Below are positions 49,413 to 60,300 of a stretch of 64,000 nt of DNA, one piece after another (the stretch's first letter is position 1; each line of letters begins with the position of its first letter). The notes below the pieces were generated by a model. The model was not told where the DNA came from and ran no database searches. It was given only the letters and a program-made list of their open reading frames with translations. The translations under genes were made by a program, and so were the position numbers. Where the stretch lies: positions 2,531,907-2,595,906 of the forward strand of contig JAQGEQ010000175.1 of assembly GCA_034620365.1 (NCBI GenBank). Direction: 5' to 3'. The DNA is from Pegea sp. RAD2-039 (Eukaryota > Chordata > Thaliacea > Salpida > Salpidae).

Positions 49413-51684
49413 CTAAGCTTTACGCGAGCTACTTTCAGCCCAATGAGGAACCTGAATTTAGAAGAAATAAGAGATCTGTAAAAAGGGAAGATATCTAACT
49501 CACTGAATCGACTTTGTCCTTTTCAATACTCAATCGCCGCTCCACATTTGTAGCTAGCATTTGAGCTCGCATAGCAAGTGTGTGGGTCTTCTCAATTACC
49601 TGAATCAAAGGTCAAAGTAAATAGCTTACTCGACAACTGGGTATAATAACCGACCTGTTCATAAGGAGAGATTGCGTGCGCTTCCATTATGACGTGCCCC
49701 AGTTGTGAATCAATCTTAGCATCTAGCTGGAAGGGTGATTTACGGATAAGATCCACAATCCAGCGCTCAGCCTCTTCAGCAGTCATATTCAGTTTGTTGG
49801 CCAACTTGTCGATGCTGATACACTAAAGAAGGGGGTGATGAAGAGAGAGATGAAGTTCAGATGAAGTGGAAACCTGGTGGATGCGGCAAAAAGTCTCAAA
49901 GATAAAAAGACGCGCGTTATCTATAAAGTCATCCAAACAAGCGACTAGAAAGAAGTCGTTTGAAAGTACAGTTGCGCATTCACGAAGCTTTTCTTGTGCT
50001 TTGTCGAAATCGAAGTTGACATACAAACACTCAACAAATTCAGTGATAGGATCTCGGTAAGTGTAAGATTCCTGTTGAATCACACGGACCACTTCTTTCA
50101 GAGCCTTTAAATAGATGATTGAAGATGGAGCAGCTTGTGATGTCTTTTACTCACTTGTCGACGACGTTTGTGGGTAATCACAGCTGTGGCTAAGTACCTC
50201 AACACCCAAGGACACATAGTTTGGATGGTGTTGAGATAAGGAGTTTGAAAAAGAAAGAGGTCCACGATTGCTTCTCGGCCTTTTGGATGATTAAAAAAGA
50301 CGAAAAGAGACCAGTGAATAAGCCAAGTTCGTTGATGAAGAAGCTGCCAACAAGCAACTAAGAGCTCGTGAAGTTAGTTTCCTCTACAATACCTCAAGTT
50401 GGTTGTTGGTGAAACTGGAATCGATTACTTCCTTCAAACGGTGCAAGTCCTCAAAGGCCGTGTCCCACTCTTGCATCAGAATACCACTGGCCAGCTTGCC
50501 CCACAGAGATGAGATCGCCTTAGGATCATCAGGTTGGACTAGGGCACGATGAAAATACAAGTATTCACCAGCAACTACAACAAGTTAGAGAATTGAATTT
50601 ATTGATAAACAGTATTATTAAAACTTTTGGAGGTTCAAATACTTTGCCCAGCAAACAACTATTCTGACCATAATAACAGAACCTTATTATACCTGAGTAA
50701 TTTCCACAGTTAAATTGAATAAGCGCGAAATCAAAAATAGCATTCAAATTTTCCAAAGTGAAGTTATGATGACGTTCAAGGAACTCAAAGAGTTGTTTTC
50801 CTTCGCGTGTAGATTCAACCTAAAATATTTACAAGCCAATTATGGTATTATATATTTACATTAATGACAAAACTGCAGAATCTTACCTGCTTTTTCACTT
50901 CTTCTTGCTTCATAATATCAAGAATTGGTTGAATAACTGCAGAATGAGACTTTAATAGGGTCACAACATCTGCTCGTTTTTCTTCAAACTTTTTTGGCTT
51001 TTCCTAGAAATGATATTTATCTTGTAATGATCAATGTAAAAAATATAACTAAAATATAAATTGAGTCTTTGTTCAAAGATATTTTAAAATTGGACAAGAA
51101 AAAAAAACTTTAATAAAATTTCAATTTGGGAAATAAAATAACAAATAATATAAAATCAATAATACCATCAGTTAGAATATTTAAACAAAATTTAAATCAC
51201 CACTTTATGTAATTAAATTAACTTAGTAAAATAGATTATGTGTGTGATAAAAATATATAACAATTACAATTCCTAAGCAACAAATAAACGGAAGTATGTA
51301 ATTTTTTCATAAAGCATTCAGTCAATATTAAAATATTAAATGATTTTTGATTAAATAAGTTTATAACAAGGCAAAAGAATTTTTATTGAAATACATGAAA
51401 CTGTTGATGCTATTATTAAACTAAAATACATCTATAATAAATTTTAATAGAAAAATAATAGGTCTAAAATAAGTACATAAAAGTCAAACCTCATCAGGAT
51501 AAACTAAGACATGAACATCTGAAGCAAAATCAACCATATTGGTATTATTCAAAAGTTCAAGCTTAGCTTTGTTTAAATCTCTCTGATCATAAATATTCTT
51601 CTCAGAAAGAAATTCCAAAAGAGGGAAAACTAGATGTTTATCCAAGTTAGCAGCAATTTTTGAAGTAAGATCAAAATCAGCCAT
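49413..51684 (-). CDS. EIF3E: Translation initiation factor eIF3 subunit e (INT6)
   Basis: Core PCI-domain subunit of eIF3, which recruits mRNA to the 40S ribosome. The start [20 protein letters not shown] (51684) is the conserved N-terminus. Following exons carry [49 protein letters not shown], and [20 protein letters not shown]. The PCI region reads [40 protein letters not shown] and [20 protein letters not shown]. The last small exon ends [12 protein letters not shown] with a stop at 49413-49415. About ten exons, roughly 440 residues, as in other animals. No oddities beyond short introns. Confidence 0.95.
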
Positions 51685-53280
51685 CTTATACAAATATAAT
51701 AAAGAAATTGTCCTTAAAAGAGTTCTTAAATTATTTAAAGTATTGAAAACTGTTTTAAAATAGAAACAAATAAATAATTTAAGTTTAGTATAATGTAACC
51801 AAAAGTTGATCAGAGAATATCTTTTATAGTTATAAAAATTAATTATCATTTATTCAGTTTTTTTAACTCATGGCTGCAGATTATAAATTATATAGCTCTT
51901 ATAGGAAATAATAAACATAACTACAGAAAAATAATGAAAAAGGTCTTAAACAGTTTAACAAATAATTAAATAATGTAGAAAACTAGGAACAAAGTAGAAG
52001 CTTAAGTAATTATAAATTATAAATCAAAAATACAAATAAGTGGAGAAAATAAAAAAATAGATAGTGTTATATATGACTTGTTAACAAAATTACTAAAATC
52101 ATATTCTTTTAACACAATTTAAAAAATATCATGTCTGTTTATAAATATTCTGACTATAAGAAAAATAAGCCATTATATAAAAGATCAAAGAAGGCTAAAT
52201 TGAAAAAAAGTAATTTTATCATATTGCTTAAAAATAGACGAATAAAAATTATAATTTAATTATTGAAAGATCAGATTATAATTATAAAGTTCTAAAGATA
52301 AACTAAAATAATTTTTACTATATCTATTGATATATATTTATTTTGTTGAATAGTTTAATTATTAAAAGATTAGATAATAAGTAGAAGTTGTAAAAATTAT
52401 ACAATAGTTTTTCTCATATCTATCTATTGATTTGATAAACCTTTATTAAGATGAGCTTTAAAAAAATCATTTATTTGAGATATTTTCAATGTGTCATCAG
52501 AATAATCCATTATGATATAAAGCTGAAAATAGAGCTTTTTATTTTGTATTTAGGCTCTTATTATCATATTACAATAAATAAAAAACAAAAATATTTTACT
52601 AATAATTTTCACAAAAAATTTATAATTTAAAAAAAAATAGTTTTAATATCTAAAAAAGGTTAAATTTGATAAAATAACCTAAGTTTTAGTTTCAAAATCC
52701 TAAAATCTGTTTAAAAAATGTTAAAAAAGATCTATACTTTAACTTAATAGTAAAATTTACTTTTAAACTAACCAAAAATCGACTAACAAGAATTATAATA
52801 AAAAACCTATCCTACAAAGGTTATAAAAAAATTTCAATAAACGTTCCATACCTAGACTTAGTTGTAAAAACTCGTGGCGAAGGCCAAACAGTAAGCTAGA
52901 CTTTTATGGCTTTATTTGTTTTTCGTATTTCTTAGTAAAACAATTAGATTAAGATAAAAATCTAACACAGTAATTTCAGACGTTTTTGACCCTTTGAAAG
53001 TTTTTTAAGTAATAGTTACTTTTACTTTTTTAAGCTACATGATGATAAAATATTTTTCTTGATTTTATATAAAGGAAACCATACCTTTTGTATGTATTAT
53101 TTGACTACACCCTTTTTAATGTATGATTGACGCAAAAACTTTTCCTGAATCATTTGTAAATCGTTAAAGTACAACGCAAGATCAAATTTATAAATTATAA
53201 AAGTTTATTAAGTTATCAATCGTATGGTAGACATTATTTTCTATTAATAGCTTTGACTAGGGCGTACATGACAATGTTAT

Positions 53281-55700
53281 AGTTATTTATTTATTTATTT
53301 ATTTATTACAATAAATGTGAAGGAGGGTGCCTAAAAAGAGCACCTCTCGCTAACACACACTCTCACAAATTAGATCTATTTGACGTGTAAACGAAAAAGC
53401 ATATGACAATGAAGAATTGCACAGAATCATAGTATTGTAAAAGAGAAAAATTCACAGTTTAGAAATGGCAATGTTGGCGATATTATAACAATTCAGCTTT
53501 TTCTTGAACAGCATAAGTGATTTTGACATGACAATCTCTGATGGCAGATTGTTCCATGTACTGATTGTGCGGTATGAGAAAAAACTTAATCTGGTTAACG
53601 TAGCTGGTGGAGTGGGCTTATTAAGATGTAATTTATGTCTTCTAAGTTGATATAACTTGAGGGAGGGACTAATGGAGAAAAAGTCATCAAACTGAAGATC
53701 AATTAGGTTGTGAATAATTTTAAAAATCAGAATAAGGTCGTATTTAATTCTTCGGATTTCCAAAGTATCTAGATTGAAGAAGCTGAGACGATGCTTATAA
53801 CTCTCGTATTTGATATTAAGTTTCCTGCAAACCAATCTCGTAAATGTTGCCTGAACAGATTCGATTTTTCTGATATCACCAACTTGATATGGCATCCATG
53901 CACTGATATTGTATTCAAGAATAGGGCGTATGTACAGTTTGAAAAGGTTGACGAAAAACCATGGATCTTTAGAATTAAAAGTCTTTATGATGAGGTGGAC
54001 AAGCTTGATAGATTTTCCAAAGATTCTGGAAACATAACTGTGCCATTTGAAGTCAGATGTCAGAGTAATGCCGAGGTCTATGACTGAGGATACTCGTTCA
54101 AGAATGGATCCATTGATGTAGTATTGGTTGCTGAAGTTGGCCGCTGGCTTACGGGAGAATGTTATAACTTCAGACTTTGTTGGCTGGATTTTAAGCTGCC
54201 AATTCGCAGACCAGTTTTCTACAATATTTAGTGCAGTTTGGAGTTTTGAGTGAGAACCAGATAATAGCTTGATGTCGTCTGCATACACAAACACACTGAC
54301 ATTGTCTACTGTTATTAGTCTTCTGATGAGGTCTTCAATGAAAATCAAAAAGAGAAGTGGACCCAGAACGGAACCCTGAGGAACGCCGCTGGTGACTTTA
54401 CTAGTAGTAGATAAAGATCTTTCTACACGGGTTCGTTGGGTTCTACCTGATAAGAAATCTTCAATCCATTTTAAGATAGAGTTGCTGATTTTTATGTTTT
54501 TCAATACAGTAATGAGCTTGTTGTGTGGAACAGAATCAAAAGCTTTAGCAAAATCAAGGTATATGATGTCACATGGAGTATTACTTTCGTAATGAGCTGT
54601 AAGCTCATTGAAAAAAGTGAGATGTTGAGTCAAAGAAGATCTTTGCTTAACAAAGCCATGCTGGACATCAGATATTAGATGATGCTCCGTCAAATGGCTA
54701 GTTATATGGTTGTGAATGATATGTTCTTGAGTTCTGCAGATAACCGAAGTCAGCGAAACTGGTCTGTAGTTAAGTGCGGTGTTTCTGGGACCCTTCTTAT
54801 AAATTGGAGTAATGATAGCATTCTTCCAAATTTGTGGAAGTCTTCCCCGCTTAAGAGTCATGTTAAAGAGTAGCGATAAGGGTAGCGCTAAAGAAGAAGT
54901 ACTTTTTCTTAAAAACAAAGCTGGGATTTGATCTGGGGTGTTGGAAACTGTTGATTTTAGAGAAGAAATAGCCTTAGATACTATATCAACTGTTATGTCT
55001 AGATCTACCATCTCAGAGATATTTGAAAGGATATTGGAGTAGGAAATAGTAGGAGTATTGCCATCATCGGTTATAAAAACCTTTTCAAATTGTTTGTTTA
55101 GCAATTCAGCTTTATTCTTTGGTTCCATCACCAGCTGATTGGCGTTATCAAGCAAGGGAGGTAGATGAGATCTCGCCTTAAGCTTGTGATTAATGAAGCC
55201 AAAAAACGTTTTCTTGCTAGGTGAAGATAAGATTGCACTTTCTTTTCCTAAATAGAAGCTATAAACTGATTTCTTGTAGACTAGACAGAGATCTTTGTAT
55301 AGAGGTTTGATGGAAGGATCTGCTTTAGTTTGTTTGTATAAGAGGTTTTTCAAATGCTGTAAATTCCTTAAATATCTTGGCAAGTGTGGTGTTTTGTTGA
55401 CTCTATATAAAGGTATGAACTTTTTAATTGACTCATTAACAATGTTAGTAAACCTCGAGTAGATATCATTGATGTCTTCGGTAGAGTTGAAAACAGAAAT
55501 CCAGTCAACACCTGATAAAAACTTGTTTATACTGTTATAATTTCCACGATAAAAGTTCCGTATGCTTGGAGTTTTAACGTTCGTAGAAAAAGTTTGATGG
55601 AGCTTGAATTCAATCATGTTGTGATCGCATGTCAGAGCAAAAGGTTCATTTTGATCAACGTTTAGATTTATCTTTCCGTTTAGTTGATTTGTGTGTTGAA
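53281..55700 (-). mobile_element. LINE copy A (CR1/Jockey-like), nearly intact RT frame
   Basis: Minus-strand non-LTR retrotransposon. The 5' end (about 55700) falls in the last part of the endonuclease domain: TCDHNMIEF recalls the SDH motif that ends such domains. The rest of the endonuclease and any ORF1 are missing, so this copy is 5'-truncated. The 3' end carries the family tail and a (TAAA)n tract at 53281-53302. Other family copies lie at 37.2, 40.6-41.9 and 48.4-49.0 kb. The open reading frame indicates a recent insertion. Confidence 0.88.
53452..55617 (-). CDS. LINE ORF2 reverse transcriptase (endonuclease missing)
   Basis: Uninterrupted frame of 721 codons from the first ATG, open a little further upstream to a stop near 55695. 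Reverse-transcriptase blocks appear in order: WKNAIITPIYKKG, NYRPVSLTSV, QHGFVKQRSS, DIIYLDFAKAFDSVPHNKL, SGVPQGSVLGPLLF, and the catalytic FVYADDIKLL with its YADD. The thumb and a C-terminal region (YKHRLSFFNLDTLEIRRIKYD, FFSYRTISTWNNLPSEIV) follow, typical of CR1/Jockey-group elements without RNase H. The protein copies element RNA at a nicked target. This copy lacks its endonuclease and so is probably not autonomous. Confidence 0.9.
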   Translation of the reverse strand: MIEFKLHQTFSTNVKTPSIRNFYRGNYNSINKFLSGVDWISVFNSTEDINDIYSRFTNIVNESIKKFIPLYRVNKTPHLPRYLRNLQHLKNLLYKQTKADPSIKPLYKDLCLVYKKSVYSFYLGKESAILSSPSKKTFFGFINHKLKARSHLPPLLDNANQLVMEPKNKAELLNKQFEKVFITDDGNTPTISYSNILSNISEMVDLDITVDIVSKAISSLKSTVSNTPDQIPALFLRKSTSSLALPLSLLFNMTLKRGRLPQIWKNAIITPIYKKGPRNTALNYRPVSLTSVICRTQEHIIHNHITSHLTEHHLISDVQHGFVKQRSSLTQHLTFFNELTAHYESNTPCDIIYLDFAKAFDSVPHNKLITVLKNIKISNSILKWIEDFLSGRTQRTRVERSLSTTSKVTSGVPQGSVLGPLLFLIFIEDLIRRLITVDNVSVFVYADDIKLLSGSHSKLQTALNIVENWSANWQLKIQPTKSEVITFSRKPAANFSNQYYINGSILERVSSVIDLGITLTSDFKWHSYVSRIFGKSIKLVHLIIKTFNSKDPWFFVNLFKLYIRPILEYNISAWMPYQVGDIRKIESVQATFTRLVCRKLNIKYESYKHRLSFFNLDTLEIRRIKYDLILIFKIIHNLIDLQFDDFFSISPSLKLYQLRRHKLHLNKPTPPATLTRLSFFSYRTISTWNNLPSEIVMSKSLMLFKKKLNCYNIANIAISKL

Positions 55701-57392
55701 CAAATTTCTATTTTCTGAATTTTATCTTCTACTGATTGATTATTTACTTATTATTGACAATTTTACTTTTATCAGCACTTTAATTTCTAATTCTTTTGAT
55801 TCTTATTATAAAAATTATTCAGTTAATAAAATTTTTATATTCAGTTCCAGACTTTAAAGTTGTTTGATTGAAATTACTTTCAAAAAAAGTTTTATAAGTG
55901 CAAAAATAGTTACTTGAATAATTTCTGATTACTATTTTATTTTTTCATTAAATTTTACTACTAGACAATCATTGATTGTTTAATTTGCGTGACAAGATAA
56001 AAAGTTTATCAGCATTTAACAAAAAAACTTTATAAATCATTAAGATAATTGTGTTGGATACTTTATTCAAAATTAAAGTAGTTACCAGTTTTAATGTTAT
56101 AAATTTAGTTTATCTAATAAACGTTTAAAAGAAAAATTCTGATTTATAAGTTCAGACTCGTACATTAAAAGAAACTAACTTTTTCAAATCTATTTTTCTA
56201 GAATTTATTTTCTAAATTGTCATCACTACAAAGTCTTTTATAAATTTCTATCTTTTAGTTAACTTTAAAATACATTAGATATCTTTAATTTAAAAAAAAG
56301 TTTCAAATCTAAAACCTAAAAAAGTTGTTTAATTTTTTTGGTGATACAAGAAAGTAAAAACTCTTTTGCTTATTGAAATATCTGGAAAAATATGAAAATG
56401 TTAAAGCTATAATTAAAACAATTCTGGATGATTTTTTCTCTTTATCTAACCATTCAAACATAGCTAAAAACAGATCATAAAGGTGAATTTATTGAATTTT
56501 TTTACAGTAAGTAACTTAACGATGATAATGAAAAAGTTTTACTATAACTTCATTTAATTTATTTAAACATTTTTGAGATAGTTTTTAAATTAATATAACT
56601 TTTTTTGAAATTAGTTAGTAATGCTTAACAAGTAAAAAAGTCACAGAAAAGTAGAAAAACTAAAAAATCGAAGTTATATTGATTAATTTGTGAATTAACT
56701 TTATACAACTTAAACGTTTTCAACTTAATAATAACAATAAATGATATAGAATGAATGAAACTTCATATCTTGCAAAAATATCTATTTAGAAGAAGAAATT
56801 TATAGAAGAATCAGGTTTATATACTTCAAACTGGAAAATTTTAGGAAAGAAAAATAAACCCAGAAGTAGCAATACTTAAAGTTTGTTGAAAAACAGCTGC
56901 AAAAATATCAAGATTTGTACAAAATGTTGTTGAAACTTTCTGGATTATCTGGTAATAATATCCATTTTAGAAATTAAATATGCCTGTAAAATAATTATGG
57001 AAGTTAATAAATGTTGTTTATAGCTTGAAAAATAATAAAATTATTTTTTCAATAGTGCTGAAATAGTTTTAGCGAATTTATTGAAAAAATAGTTTTTGTA
57101 AAATGTAATTTCTTTTATTTGCACTATATTTATCTAGAAATGAATTTGAAAAAATATTTGTAAACTATTTAAGCACTTAACTGTTGTTGTTGTTATTTAT
57201 CTTAAATATAAGTTCTTTTTTTAGGAAATGTTTGTTTAGATTTTTCACTATTCAGTTCCTAACATTTGTTAATTATTAAAAACTATTAATTGCGCATTTT
57301 TCTGTTATTAAAGCCTTGTAAAATTGAGTTGGTTGACTTGTCTATGCAAGAATTTTTAAAGAGTTTGAATAGTTTGAAAACTGATTAATCAA

Positions 57393-60300
57393 TTACATCT
57401 CACTTTTTATAGTTAGTAACACTCCAAACCATAAACCAATAAGTCCTCCTCTCAATGAAGAAGAACCTGGTAAAATTATTATTCTTTTTATCAACCAAAT
57501 ATAGATTTAATTGACTATTCAAATTGATAAATAGTTACGTAATAAGATGCTTACCACAAGTGTATTCAGATGGAGTTGAATCATAAGAACAATAACATTT
57601 ATAGTCCACACCTGTACCTGTTACATAAGAAACTCCTACCTGGATTTATAAAATAAAATATTTAATGATTTCAGTAAAAATTTAAAAATACATAAATAGA
57701 TAAATAATGAATGATTCATGTAGAAAGGATTGATAACCTCTGATTCACTGAAGTAATCGGCTTCTTTTTGACAAGGTAGGCAAAGATCTTTAGAATCATA
57801 AGCTCCAAAATAAATCTAAATACAATTATTTTTATTATTTGTACAAAACAAACCTTAGAATTAATTAAATTCATTATATTAGCTTAAGATTTATTTTTTG
57901 TTTTTAAGCTATTATGACTAATGTGATTTGAATTGTTTTGTCGATATTTAATGGTTACACATACATTGTTGAAACTCGTCAATCCAAAAAACACTATATA
58001 CCATCTATACAAAACATTGATTTGTTTCTAGTAATTGACAAATATTTGTTTACAATTTGAAAATGAAATACCTATTTAGGTTTTAATTATATATTCTAAA
58101 TATAAATTAGATTAACTGAATGTTTATTTTTGATTTAGCACAAAAAACATTTCGAAAATTGAAAGAACCAAATTACAATATTTCTTTACTGTATTAGGGA
58201 AATTTTTCTTCAAAAATATTAACCTAAAAATTCTGTTGTGAAATTTTACTATAAATGTTAAACTGTGTTTAATAAATAAATTTCAAGGCTTCAAGTAAAC
58301 TTTAAATCAAGTATATTTACTTTTTCAACGTGCAAATATTTTTGAAAGTTATAACTGATATTTATGAAGAATTTAACTATACATGATTTTAGTTTCCTTG
58401 TAAATCAAGAATATATGCCATTAAGCTTTCATTGTTGAGTAGTTACAAAACATTTGAAAACCAACGTCATATACAAAAAATTCTTTTCTGTCATGATTTA
58501 TTAGAGAAACAGAAAAAAAGTAGATAAAAATACGTCACTTTAGAAGACTTGTAAAAATTGTTACCTGGATAGCTTCTTTCAGAAGTTTAGTTACCCCTAA
58601 CCGTCTTTCGGAGTCCATTGGAATATAATTTGATTGCAATAAACTAAAAAAATAATCTTAATTCTGCCGCATCTGTATTTGTAACTTACTCAGTTATTTC
58701 TTTCAATTCAAAAAACTTTGTTGTCAATGAAGGATTTTGTTGTAAACTTTCGATCCAAGCTTTCCAGCTAGCCTCACTGTAAAAAGTTTTCTATCGATAC
58801 TGACTCTTTAGTTTAAAAGCTAACACAACATTGTTAAAATTTGCAGAACTATAAACTTATTCAAAATAAGTTAAGTCTCACTTAAAACTATATTTCAAGT
58901 CTGAAGCACTTTCCAAACTTCCACCAATAGTTGAGAGAAAGTTGGAAACAGTTTTTTCGCTGATGTAAGATGTTACACCTGGAAACAAATTGTCGATATT
59001 TTGAAACAGGTTTGTTTTAATATTTTTGTTAGCTAATGAAGAAAAAGTTCATTTTAATGATTGTTAGAGATTCTAAATCATATGTCATCATATGTATAAG
59101 AAAGATACGTAAAACTCAGCAACATATTTTTCAAGTACAGTCAAGTAAGTAGATCTAAAGCTTAAAGAAATTCAAATCTATCATGTGACTTTTTATTAAT
59201 TTTTTCTGACCTGATTCACTTCTAGTGCAGTCAGAACTCCAAGAAGTCTGATCTGGATTTAAACTATGCAGGTAGCTACTCTTGGCGCAATTAGGTAACA
59301 CTTCTTTCCAATCTTTTTTTGAAAATTTCTCGTAATCCCCGTATTCAAGCCAACACCTGATACAAATCTTGATAAGACTGTTGGAATTAATATTTACGAC
59401 CTTGAATATTCTTGAATCTGTTTAAAAACTCCTCCAAGATTAGAAGTAGAAACGTAATGAGTACCAAAATCTTCGATTAAACTCAAATATTTATCGTAAC
59501 TCATATCTGTGTAAGGAAGTTCCATGAGTCTTCGTACAAACTCTGATGAAGGTATTATGTATTTGGCATCTTGTAAAGTTACCTGAATTGTAAAGATTTC
59601 CTTTTTGTTATTTTATTTGGATAAATTAAATAATAATCTCACTTCTGCTGTTTTAACTTGCACTGATTGTTGCACAAAAACATTATGTTCGTCCTCAGCA
59701 CTGTTTTTAACCAGTTCTTTGACCTGCTGTTGCTGTGAAAGACCAACTCGAGAAGCTAGTTCGCTAACGAAACCTGCTCTTTCAGGATTAAACCGAAGCT
59801 CAGATTGAAGTGTTGTTAAAAGTGATGAGCCACTAGCGTATAGCTGCAAGAAAACAAAAAACTCCTTGATTGCATCAACAAATCAATTTTGTGCTGAAGT
59901 ATGAATGATTTGAATTTTCAACATGTTCTGAAGATCTTTTGAAGTGATACGTGATCATTTTTACAATTACTTTGTTAGTTCTGAGGTTTGGTCCCCGGGG
60001 GTATTAGTTAATTATTTCAATTATTTAATCATCTTCAATTAGCTATCAAATAATCTCACCTGTGCTGCATCAATTACGATTGAGTTGATTTGACGAAATG
60101 AAACGACATTAGCTGGAATTCTGTAAAACTCATTTATTCCTCCTTCAATTAAAACCTTCCGACACGAGCCATGAGCTGACATATCTAGCACAGCACTTTT
60201 GTAGTTTCCTGATGATGTACAGTTTAATTGAATTTACAATTTTTAAGTTTAAAATCAACCGATTACAAACTTTATATAACAATTTAAATAACTACTTTAA

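Larger units (their letters stand above)
51685..57392. other. Intergenic region with LINE copy A
   Basis: About 1.6 kb of AT-rich DNA upstream of EIF3E, the LINE copy A insertion (53281-55700), then about 1.7 kb of AT-rich DNA before the end of the MACPF gene. No cellular gene recognised. Confidence 0.55.

Noticed and set aside
53791-54087. 98-codon plus-strand frame
   Set aside because: Antisense shadow of the LINE reverse-transcriptase frame on the minus strand.
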